Of a DNA stretch of 64,000 nt, positions 24,393-36,049 are shown piece after piece (positions within the stretch are counted from its first letter, which is position 1; every line of letters starts with the position of its first letter). Position numbers and translations under genes: made by a program. The stretch comes from Casuarius casuarius (Eukaryota; Chordata; Aves; Casuariiformes; Casuariidae), in contig PTFA01000031.1 of the NCBI GenBank assembly GCA_003342895.1, positions 4,412,603 through 4,476,602 on the forward strand, in the 5' to 3' direction. The notes beneath the pieces are model-generated. The model had not been told where the DNA came from. It saw nothing but the letters and a program-made list of their open reading frames with translations, and did not search any database.

Positions 24393-26729
24393 GATTGGTT
24401 TTGATCACACCATAAAATACAGAATACAAGTATATGTGTGCGCACACTGTGAGGGGGAAGAGAAAGTAGGCAGCCTGCTCACTGAACATCTGAAGGTATT
24501 CTACAGATCATTAGCTATGCCTTGCAGGATTTGCAGAAATACTGTCTAGAAAGAATATCCTCCACACTGCACATCATTATGTTTCAGTTCACACGAAAAT
24601 AAATTAAAAAAAAAAACACACAGACCGCTCTGATCAATTAATCACTCTCTGTAATCAAGGGAGCAGTGGATTTATGCCCAGTGCTTTTACTGGAGTTTTA
24701 GAAAGTAAACTATTACAACCTCATCTACACATAGCAAATACTTTCCAATACAAGTACAATTAATTTTTGTTACGGGAAGCAACAAAAAAGAAGCCTTTGG
24801 TGGATGGAAGGGTTTGGGGTGGGAGGACGGGGAAGAAGTTGGGTATCTGTACTCTGAAGGAACATTCAGATTGAGTTTGAGACATCTGCTCAAAGCCAGA
24901 TTCAGTAGGAGGCACAGGTCTGCTACTGATCAGTAAGTCAGTGAAACTATCAGTTATCAACAACTGAGAGGCTAGCTCTTTTAACCAGACAAAAAACTAG
25001 ATGTTACAGCACAATTTCCATTATGGACTACAATTAAAAGAACCCAAACAGGTAAATTCAGAACAAAAAAAAAGCCAGAATTTAACCAACTGACCTGCCA
25101 TACTGACAAGACAGAAATGGCTCCTAGTGTTCTGGGGTGACTCAGATAGTCAGGGGCTGTTAAATCCTCTCACTCCATTGGGTATAACCTATATATTAGT
25201 AGAGTGCAGGTTGATCCAAATCTCATTCTTGTGGCTACAGGCTCTGACACTCTGCTAGGATTTATTCATCCATAGATGAACAGGAAGAAAGAACTAAAAG
25301 TGTATCTAAGACTTGGAACAAGACCTCATTGTTTCTCAGCAACACACTGTGATTTAGAAAAAGATTTCCTGTTCCAACTTACACACAGGACTCTGCATTC
25401 CAGCCAGATCAGAACTACTAACTGAGGATACAGGAAGAATAACACTCTTCTGACCACATGGTCCCACCGCATCCAAGAAACAACTGGCTAGGCCTGCTGC
25501 CTTTCTTATAGAAAGGCTCTTGCAAAAGTCACCTGCACAGATCTGTTCCAATGTTACCGGTTGCTGCATCTGGCAGCTGCTCTATGGAGTGCAGATGAAA
25601 AGTTGGGGCAGTCTACAAAGTGATTCACTCCAGACTAAATAATCAGTTCCAGGAGGCATGTTATTGGCCATTGTTATTCACAATATTGTATGGGATTTGA
25701 CCTTTAAAACTGTATCAGTTAGCAGAACACTATCCATTTCAGCCCCTAGACAAGGGCTGAAAGTATTATGAGATACAAGCTGCTCATTAAATATGGTGCA
25801 CTGAAACCAGAGGGACTTCCGCATGCCACAAGTTTGAAAGATTGGTTTTACAGAGACAAGAAGATGAGCTTACTGATCTTCCATAGCCAAGGAGAGAGCA
25901 GAAACTCATCCATTTAAGTAACAAACAACATATACCGAGACTGAAAAGTACAGCCTAAGGGTGAAAACAATCTACAAGGGAAAATGCATTTTGTTTTAGC
26001 CTTGCCTGAATCCATCAAAATTCATCCCTGCTTCTTCCCCGGTGATGCTAACAGATGAGGCCAAAGTGACCCCCCTCCAAACCATTCTAAGAAACTGAGC
26101 TCACAAGCCATGTTACCAATGACTTCAACAAATACTCCTGTCGCAAAAGACAGGAGTAATGCTACCTTTAACATAATCCTGGTCTTTAGTAGTTTTTATT
26201 CACTAAAGCCAATGAAGATACATCAGAAGACTCCTGTATAATAGGATACCGATTCCTCTACCCCCTACTAGTTTCAAGCCTTCCCTCCTATTAAACAATA
26301 AATGGAACAAACACTATTTCAGATATACAGTCACTCCATCAAGGCCCCAAGATTACAAAGTCATACAACTCCTATTATATATTTCAGAAGGAGCTGTTTC
26401 TTGCCAGTCTTTTTGGCTGTTCCCCAAGAAAAAAGGGATTACTACCTATATAGGATTCCTAACAGTAGCAGCTTGTCCACCTTGAATTTATTCTTCTGTG
26501 TTTAGCAACAGTAAAATTTCAGCACAAGCAGCTAATACTTAATAGTTCTTCTGGTGCTCAGAGTACAAGCATTAATCATCACATTTTTTATTTGGAATTA
26601 ATGTGAGCTTAGCATTAGATAGCCTCCCATTAAAAAGCATTACTTCACGTTTAGCTCTATTAACCTTTCCCATAAAAGAAACACAAATATCCCTTGCATG
26701 CGATTTCATTTGAGAAGCCACTGATGGCC

Positions 26730-26756
26730 TTTTTTTTTTTTTTTTTTTTTTTTTTT
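26730..26756. repeat. T27 homopolymer
   Basis: An uninterrupted run of 27 T, bracketed by ggcc on both sides. Read on the minus strand it is a poly(A) tract about 50 nt after the stop codon of the coding-like frame at 26812-26994, as expected of a retroposed transcript. Confidence 0.95.
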
Positions 26757-26808
26757 GGCCATTATGCAGCAAACTGGAAATACACTTCAGTCCTAGCGCG
26801 ATGCCACG

Positions 26809-26994
26809 TCAATTGAACACAATCCGTCCGTCGGCCTCCGGGCCGGCGCTCAGCACCGCGGACAGCGCCGCTCCCGCAGGGCCGCGCAGGGGCACAGAAA
26901 TTGTGTGTTTGCTAGAATTTAACGAACACGGTCTCTCTTCCACGATGCGCAGAGCGGTGTAATACTGCGCCCGTGTTGGAAATCCACATTTGTA
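26809..26994 (-). pseudogene. Possible retroposed coding fragment, CpG-dense, family unknown
   Basis: The minus strand is open for 61 codons from 26994 to a TGA at 26811-26809, without an ATG. The frame includes PTRAQYYTALRIVEERPC and KHTISVPLRGPAG, ending GRIVFN. GC is high, G or C predominates at third positions in its second half, and I count 23 CpG between about 26790 and 26980, unlike the AT-rich surroundings. Downstream on the same strand come about 50 nt and then the 27-base poly(A). A 5'-truncated processed pseudogene would look like this. I do not recognise the protein. No AATAAA signal precedes the tract. The alternative is a small CpG island with a chance frame. Confidence 0.35.
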
Positions 26995-29900
26995 TCACTT
27001 TAAAAGCGTCTCAAAAATGTATAAATACATACTTTGTTTCTGTATATACACATGTTTATAAAACATTTTGAAATGTCAGTAAGCCGCAAATATACAACCT
27101 CACACACACACAGTGCTTCACTGCCTACTCATGTGCAGCAGTCACCGACTAGAAGAACGGTAAGTCTGTTAAATAGCTTGCGGTATATTTGAGCACTGAT
27201 AAGAGAAATGAATAACAACAACATTTGACTGGCTTGAATGGAACAGCTATACTGAATCTTCTTCAAACTGTTTTGGAAATCAGAGTTATGTGAAATTTTC
27301 AACTTGGATCTAGGTTAGGATGTCAAACCAAATACTTATGAAAGTGCCCAGAGATCCTTAACACCAGAGAAGGTTAGAACTTGTTTTAAATTCTTATTTC
27401 CACATCCACTAACTCAGCAACATTTGTACAGATATAAAAGCTGGGGGCGTGTTAAACCTTCTTGGTGGAACTGATCTTCCATAGAAAATTCTATACGGCA
27501 GTTCTGTAAGAAAGCATGAAGCATGCCACATATTGAAAGCATTTCCCCCCCCAAGAAAAGCAAAAAGAAAGATTCCTCATTCCACTGGCGTATCTGCAAC
27601 TTTGGGGGGAAGAGGGGATAGAATCTTTTGTTCCAACTGGAAGGAAACATGTAACATTTTCCCTGCTCCACCAGAAGTAGTAGATCTATTCGAAATGGTA
27701 CCGAGTAGGTTCCACAGTTCCAAAATTGAATCTAGCTTCTGCAATTACTCTGTTTCCTTTTATATGTGCATGGGAAATAAAAAACAAGATTATTATTTGC
27801 ATTCTTTAGCAGCAGAGTAAGTCATAAGTCAGCTTATTAAACAATGCATAAAGGAGGTGAGTAGGGAGGGATCATTTATCAGGAACTGAAAGCAGGAACA
27901 TGCCAGAAGTGAGGATATTTATGATCTCCTCCCTCAGTCTCTCTAAAAACAAAATAAAACAGATACTGTCTTTCACAGAAAACAAAAGACGGACAAAAGG
28001 ATTTTACTTTTAAGCCTGCAATGAGCATAGGTAACACTTCCCATATCACCATCAAGATACATGATATTAAAAGCTTTCCTTTGACTAAGAACTGGAGGCT
28101 TGCTTCATCTGCAGCACTAACCCTAGGCACTGACTCCTCTCAGAAAGTGAGACTATTTAAAGTATTATTCAGAGCAAAGTTTAGATTTGGGTTTCACCCA
28201 TTCCTATCTAAACCACACCAACATTCATTCCCTTCAGTTCATGCTGAACTGGCACGTTCAGCTGTTTTCTATGTACATTTCGTTCGTACCCTTTACCATC
28301 CCAAGAATGAAAACAACCTTTATATTACCTAGTAGTTAAATCCTCAGGGGCTGTCTTTCATCTCCCATAATAATAAAAGCAAAGAAAAGAAAGACTGAAT
28401 AAAGGAAGATGGATTCAGAACTCAATTTTCTTGGTCATTTGCAGAGCAGACAAGATTTGCAGACAAAAGCACTGTGTTACAGATGCTCGTCAGTTAAACT
28501 ACGGCAGCCCATCAAAGGCTGAAGGAGAGTAGATTTCTTTGATGGTTGCAACGACTCAGGGCAGTTGCTTTGGGAGTTCCTCGGCTTTGTTCTGTTCATG
28601 TTATGCATCCCTCGCACTCTCATTTGCTCCGGAGAGCTGACAGGGCAGAGTGTAGCTGCATAACCATAGCAATTCTTGCTCCTCTTCCAACTAACCTGAT
28701 TTTTCATTCTTGACATTTAATCTAGTGATGTTCACTTCCTCAGATCCTTCTTTATGAATAGCCATTGGAGGACAAAATATTTGTTTATTCAAATAAAACT
28801 TTTCCTTTTTCACTTTCTGAGATATTTATTCTAAAGCTGCAGATATTGCCTCAAAATCCCTGTGCCTTGAAAGTCCTGAAAACAGCTGTATCACTGAAGG
28901 CAGTGACTCCTCAGTCTCAAGAAACAAGATACAGAGTCTAGGACCAACCACACAACCGGTGCAGGGGACAAGAGAACACAGTAATGATGACATATACTGA
29001 TCATCTAATTGCTGCTTCACTGTGAGGCATGCAAGGCCAAAGCAACTTCTGACTTTGATGACAGTTTATTCTAGAACCCCATCATGCTTAAAGTTATACT
29101 GTGTTTAGGAGCATCTGTTCATTTTAAACCAGATTACATACGGCACATGTACTAAATGGGCAAATAGCTGAATAGAGCAGAGATTAAAGAGGTTACCTTG
29201 GAAACATTTTGATATTTGAAAATCAGCTTCTGAGGAACGCCAACATGTCAGAATCCAAATGCTTCTTTGAGAAGTATCTACTTAAACACTCTATTGAGAG
29301 ACCTTTGTTCTCAGTTAACTCCCACTTGCTTAATACTAAGCCCAGCCATCAGATGCTTACCTACAGGTATTTCCATTAATGGCCATCACTACTGTGTTGT
29401 TCACATCCTCACAAGGTGTCTCCATCTCACAAGAGAAAAGCACAGACCTATGATTTATGATGCAGGTCCAGTCTATCTTAATGACCAAAGTGGCCCTGGA
29501 GACACAGTACTAAAGGAACCTTTAGTTCACTTGAGCCAGCGACATTAGACTGTCTACACCTTGCACTAAACACAGAAACTCACACAGTAACCCATCAAAG
29601 GTCAACTTGGCCTGACCTGCAACGCTAGCTCAGTGGGAAGAGCTGTGTTAACGTGAACATTAAAATGCTGAAATACAATCATCTCCAAGTTGCAGTCCAG
29701 AGAACTGTTTGCTTTGGGATTCAGACCCTAGAACACAGGAAGGAGTTTACGTGTTTGGATTCATCAAGGTTAATAATCAAGTTTTTCTAGTCTTGCACAC
29801 ATCCAATCCACAGTCTATGAAAGTTCCAACTGATTGGCAGCAAACATGTCTCTTTCTCAGGCCAAAATACTCCTCAAAAAAAGAAACAGCAGAACAGTTA

Positions 29901-32549
29901 AATACAAATTACACTAGGTCAAACAAGTCAATTCAAGCTTTCAGGTGGATACTCTATTGTGACTTTGGGGCAGATATTCACCAGGTAGACTGAAACATCT
30001 ATGCCATTTATATTAAAGTAAGAACCTAAACTGACTCTCACTTAGATAGTCTGATGCAGTACCACAGTGAAACCATATGATTATTAAATTCCAGTCTAAA
30101 CACAACCCAAGAGTTATATCTTACAGCTTCTTATTGGAACAGGAAGAAATATTAAGTATTTGTCCTTGCAGTATTTCCCATGAAAAAAACAGAACAGCAA
30201 ATAAATAAATAATCAAGCATTTCTGGCAAGTAGCAATGACTACTAATGGCAAGACATTTTTCAAAATGAAGTAACTTCTTACACAAGACCACAACATTTA
30301 TTTTCCTTCTATTAGGAGCACGAATGTACCTAAACAATAATCTCCTCTGTCCTCATTTGTCTAATGTGCCAGTGTCAACATAATCCACGAAGAGTGTTGA
30401 CAAATCTCTTCATTTAAATCAAAAGCATTCCAGTATTTGGCATTTTTATAAGAACACCAGTTCCTTAGTTTTAATGATCACCTGTGTTTTTTCACATAAT
30501 CACAGCTTTTAACACAGCTTCCTAGAGCAGTGGGGAGGAAGCATCTACGGCAGATTCCAAAGATGACTGTCTATATATATAGATATCAGATATACATAAT
30601 CAAACAAATTCAAATAAATTCTTGGTACAGCAACCAGGTCTTGGCTCAACTCATTCTGCTTTTCACCTCTCAATACACCCACTTCACAACCTGACAAAGG
30701 ACATTCTGGATGGTGATAGGTTTTTACATCTCTCCACTGTTCAATCAGTGCATGCTCCTTGCCCAAACATTTTTCCACCATATACTTTGTGGATTTTCTT
30801 GGGACCATCAAGCTTTCAGCTTTTTCCAATAATAGCTATGATGCAAGTTTCCTAACCATCACTGTTGAACCTCTACTTACTATACTTGCGGTCTGTGGTT
30901 CACTTGATGTTATGGTCTCTTTTATTTCCGCTTGCCGATAACAGAACACAAGGGAATGTGAAAATGACTTGACGAGACACACAAAAAAGTCAGGATGCTG
31001 CAATGAACTCCCCTCTCCCTTTCACAGAGGCATCACAATCTCTTCACTAAGACTGTTTTCCTCACAAAGAATATCTGAAGTTACCTTAGGGATGTTCTGC
31101 AACTGAGAACTGCAAGAGTAAGATGATGCACAAATGAAACACTTGCTCTCCATTAACACGTGGTCCACACTCCAAAAAAATTTAAAGATTCCTGCCTGGA
31201 GGTGCTGCTACAGATGGATAATAGCATGAGATATGGCCATAAATGTTTAATTTATAAAGCCAGCAGCTAGAAAATTACTCAACTGGACTGAAAATGCTGA
31301 GGATTTTAACAGTAGCCTGCCCACATTAACAGATGGAAATAGCAGCAATAGCTCAGAAACAAGCACAGACACAATCGCACATTTGGTCAGTGTTCGCAAT
31401 GTTGTGCAAGTCGAACTTTTGGAGAAAATTCAATCCCTGTGAAAGCAGTGGGCAACTCCAGAAGTATCAAGGGCATTGCTTCTGTTTCCACACGATGCAA
31501 CTTGGCTTGCTGCCTCTCTGTTCACAGAGCATCCAGCTGACACAGAGCGCTTTGCTCTTCCAAGCGCTACAGCCTTCATTTCAGACTGGAAGCATATCAC
31601 AGAATGAAGGCACCAAATCAGCATCACAGTTCTTAAATCTTTTCAGGACAGTTGTGTGCAGACAGATAACGCTTTATACTGTAACCACAAATGTAAACTT
31701 ACGATGGGAGAAAGAAGTGGAATAGGAGTCACAAGCCAGAGAAGAAGTGAACGAGAGAATGAGGTGTCAAAGACAATAGGCAAGAAAAGTGGAGAAAAGA
31801 CCTTAGAATAGATGGAAGAAACAGGGAGAAGGGGGAAGGAAAGGGAAAGGGAGATCAAAGACAAGACTGGAATGCTGCTTAAACAAGGAGCGAGGTCTTT
31901 TCACTATTACCTATTATAGCGGACTCCCAGTACGATAGATAGATTTTCATTCCTTTCCCCATTCAAGTGAGTGAACAGGATTAAACAGTAGGAAAAGAAG
32001 AGAACTTACAAAATTTGGGGTTAATTCTTCTTGAACCAGGGCATATGCCAGCTAGAGTTAACAGGTAACAACCAAAGAATACAACCAGAATTGTACTTAG
32101 TAGTCTCCAGTGATCCCACCATTAAAGTCTTCAGAACATGGATTATACGAAACAATTTCAGACCCCAGTCAGGTCACTCCCCTCCTCCCTTCAGCTCCCC
32201 AGAATCAAACCCACCAGGCAGTAGAAAAGAGGCTAATTCCAGGCACTGGAACAAATCGTACAAAATCTGAGCTGCAATCAAGGCTTCCTCCATTCGCTTT
32301 TCCAAATGGGCTACTTACATCAGGGGTCGGAAACCAACAGAATGGCAGCCAAAGACACTACAAACACAGTCTCTGAATGACATGTAACAAGGCCAAAATA
32401 TAGGAACCATGGCATCTTGAGAAGGGTATTGGTGAGGGGCAGCAGACTGCACCGACTTTGGCATTTTTATACTGCAGATTGCTGCTGCTGCCAATCAGTT
32501 GATCAGCATCTCTCCTCTGTGCAAGGCAGCAGTTCCCATTTTTCAGCTC

Positions 32550-32612
32550 CTACTGAGTTTCAAACTGGGAGCCTTCCCTGACAGAGAGGCACGATACCAC
32601 CAATTAGGAACG
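32550..32612 (-). mobile_element. tRNA-derived SINE head relic
   Basis: Read on the minus strand it shows an A-box-like cctaattggtggt (32596-32608) and, about 30 nt later, a B-box-like agtttgaaactc (32555-32566). This is the order and spacing of a Pol III promoter in a tRNA-derived SINE. The remainder of the element is not recognisable. Confidence 0.4.
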
Positions 32613-35600
32613 GCTCCTCACTCCAGCCCAGGGTAGAAATCTGGAAAGCTTGATCTTATCTTTCCGCAGTGCAAGGCAAGAACTTCACTCTGGATTATGC
32701 TTAGCCTCTAATTTGGGAAAGAAAAGTTGAAAAGTTCCTTGCCCTTGGCTCATGCTTACCAAGACACTGTTCTTTTTCAGTGACAACCAAAATTTCTGAT
32801 GCTTTAAAGGCAGCTACACAAATTCATGTCTACTAAGCTATGTCTCTCTAGCAGCAGAGATCTTCACCCACAGACTCCCAAAGTTAGTCATAAGATACCA
32901 GATAGAGCCTCAACCCTTCAAATATGTACAAAGAGGACTCCGAGTTATTATTCATAATAGTGAAGATAAGCATGTGCACAAATGTTAGTGGGAACAGCGC
33001 CCACAGTGCCCTTTAAGTTTTAGGCTACTGCATAAGAACAACAGCAAACTGCCTCCTTTGCTCATTTCCACTCAAAACCAGATACACACTCATACATTTC
33101 CAATATTTTAAAAATAATGGCTGTCATTGGTAAGCTTTTTTTCTTTTTTTCATGACCTCCAGCCTAAGGAATGAACATTTTGGCATAACATATGAAAAGA
33201 CAGACGATTTGGACCTCCTCCTCCTCAGTTAAAGGAAATCACTTCTTACTAAATTGCTTAGCAACTGAACAAACAGTACACCTATGGCCTTGTTCCCATT
33301 GCTGGTCAATGGCAAGGCTTCTCCAGACTATCTTTTGGTACTTTCCAAAGGGATAATGCTTCAGGATGGGCTTCCTCCCATCTGCTCCTGCATTCATTGC
33401 AGTTTAGACAGAACATTACAAAGGCCCAATATTAAGGGAAAACCTTCTTTTTCCACTCCAAACCTTCCAACTACTGTTTTTTGCTGTTTTCCAAGCTTCA
33501 AAACAACACGCTAACTCCTTGTAAAGAATATTGATTTCAGGTGCTCCAATAACTGCCTATAATGAACTCTGTGATAATGATTTTCCCCATGCATTATCTC
33601 CCCATCACTGTGGGGAAACAACATCTCTTGAGAGCTGTGGGCAAGGTGCTCTGCACCCACAGACCTGTCTCACACTGGGAGGGGAATGAGCAGAGAAGAA
33701 CATAACCACTGTGGTACCAGAACAACAAGCCAATTCATGCCCTCAGGGTGATGTGCAGTTTTAAAGTTTGGCTCTGCCTTGTCATTCCCCATACATGCCC
33801 ATGAGACTTCTGGGAAGAAAACCTTGTAGCTGGACTGTCAAAGATTTGAGAAATCCCATTTTACAATCATTCTCTCGAGCTTTCTTAGCTTGATTTTAGG
33901 GCCTCATCCAAGCAGTGCCAAGATGAGTGGCTGCCATGGATTTTGGCTCATGTCTATGGCTAAGAGTGTAAAACATAAATAAAACAGCAATGTGAAAGTT
34001 GCTGCTAATATTTATGAAAGACTAAGAGAGATGCTACTAGCAGTAAGCAGAAAGGGTGGGCTGACTGTGGAAGTTGCCTATGGTGCTGAGGTACCAGGCT
34101 GCACTAAATGCTCTAGAAAGTCATACCAGCAACAAGACTAAGGGGCCCATGTAATGCTGAGTAAATTGCTATGTTGCCCTCTATACTATTAGTTTTATTG
34201 ATGCTTTTGTTAGACAGGACTTTTTTTTAATTAAAAACAAAAAGCAAGTCTCTTGGGGGATCTATTTTCCTTTCCTCGTCTAACTTCAACAGAAACACAC
34301 CAGAAAAATTATAGCCATAGTACAAATAAAAATAGCTAAAGAACTTGCAGCTGTTGTTAATTTCCAAAGTATTCAACATTGCCCATTTAATGATGGAACA
34401 ATATGCTCCAGTTTCAGTTCTGGCACAGTACTGTGTTAGCAGGAGGCAGATATTTCAGTTAGTGGGAATGCCAAAGGCAAGTAAACTATTACAGCAACCA
34501 GAGAAAGGGCAGGAGGACAACATGATGTGGGCCACAGAACATCCACACAAAATGTTTCTTCCTGCCCTTTCTTTCTCATTTAAAATTATTAGTCAATGCA
34601 CACAGTTGATTTAAATCAGGCTCACAGACTTACTAATGAGTATAGCAGGAAAGAATGTGCTTAATAAAAATTCACAAAGTGGAAAACATTTTTACAGCCG
34701 AAGAGCTAATTTTTCTTTCTGTTTTAAGTACTGAGTGTTTCTGGTGTGAAACGTATTACACAGGGAAGTTTTGCTTGCCTTTCTCCCTGAATAAAGTCTT
34801 TTACCAACTTGTCTATGGTTGGGATAAATGGATTTCCCTAGTTTAATAGGGAACAAAGTAATAAAGTACTAGCTATTCCTAGGAAACAAAAATAAAACAA
34901 AACATGTCTCTGTTAAGCTTCATAAATATCATTTAAAAACACATCTAAATACTAAAAGCACTTTTGAAGCAGCGAAGGCAGATGCAGAAGTGCTTATTTA
35001 GTCACTTCTCTTGCAGCACTGTTGTCAGTTGCTGAGTATTTTCTCATACTTACCTGCTCACAAACTAGGCACAGCAAAATTAGTAAAGAGACAATGCTTA
35101 TAAATACACCCACAACATCTGAATGTAGCGATGAAGCGAAAAAAGGAGACTTAAGACTTAGTTACAGCAGTAAAATTCAAAGGCTCAAAAATGACACTGA
35201 AATCAGGAAACTGTTGATTATAATTGGAAATGCAGAGCTCCTTGCCAAATTTCTGGTGGGCTCCATTTGCATTGCTGACATGCATAAAGGCACAGCTAGA
35301 GGTTGTAGAGTCAAAGCATTGAGCGTGTAATATTTAATAACAAAAAGAATTCTTTCCTCCTCTTGCTAAGGGCCCACTGGCACAGCAATACTTGAAGTGT
35401 GATAGTTAAGTAACACAGTTTTAAAGAGGAGGAAAAAGAAAATTTTTAAAAAGCCAAAGTTTACNACATTGGCAAACCCCTTAAATTACTCCCAGACACT
35501 GTCCTAATCTACGCCAGGAAAAACAACAAAAAAAACCCCCACCCTTCCCTCCTCCTTCCCACCAAAAAAAGCCCCCACAAAAGAACAGCAAGCAGTCATC

Positions 35601-35762
35601 CTGTGAGACTCCCCCAGCATTAGCTGCCCCAAGCAGTGAAGCAGTGCTATCCCTCTTTTCGAAAGCAAAGGCTTGATTAAGCGCTAATCACTGAACAGAG
35701 ACTCTAGTTTGAACCTACCTACAGCATCATATAAATCACTCTGCAAGCATAAGTGAGGTAGC

Positions 35763-36049
35763 GTTAATGGTGCTGATTGACGATTAGAATACGGAGAGGT
35801 GGAAGACACCACTCTGGAGCAAGGTTATCAGATGTTTATTAGCTTGAAATCCCCGAACTGCAAGGGGAACCCCAGGAACCTCACCATGGGCCAATGCTCT
35901 GCAGTGCCTGGGACAGCCCGGTCGTTTCCCTGCAAGGCTCCTGGAGTTCCCCTTGCAGTTCGGGGATTTCAAGGTAATAAACATCTAATAACCTTACTCG
36001 AGAGTGGTGTCTTCTACCTCTGCATATTCCAAGTGTCAGCTCCATTAAC
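35763..36049. repeat. Long near-palindrome (foldback element)
   Basis: Two arms of about 115 bp (35763-35880 and 35936-36049) are reverse complements, separated by a 55-nt loop. The inner parts of the stem are nearly perfect, for example cttgaaatccccgaactgca at 35843-35862 pairing with its complement near 35953-35972. The outer ends (gttaatgg at 35763-35770, ccattaac at 36042-36049) pair after a small gapped region. Both strands carry aataaacatct-like sequence in the arms. An ORF spanning the foldback is a by-product of this symmetry. A transcript would form a stable hairpin. The origin is not recognised; a foldback or MITE-like element, or inverted LTR ends, are possible. Confidence 0.9.

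Noticed and set aside
29618..29655. gctagctcagtgggaagagctg, resembling a tRNA A-box
   Set aside because: No B-box at proper spacing and no cloverleaf; not a tRNA gene and too little for a SINE call.
32320..32370. caggggtcgg followed by a cagaatggcagcc stretch, resembling a hAT-type terminal inverted repeat
   Set aside because: No opposite terminus or 8-bp target duplication was found nearby, so the match is too short to call.
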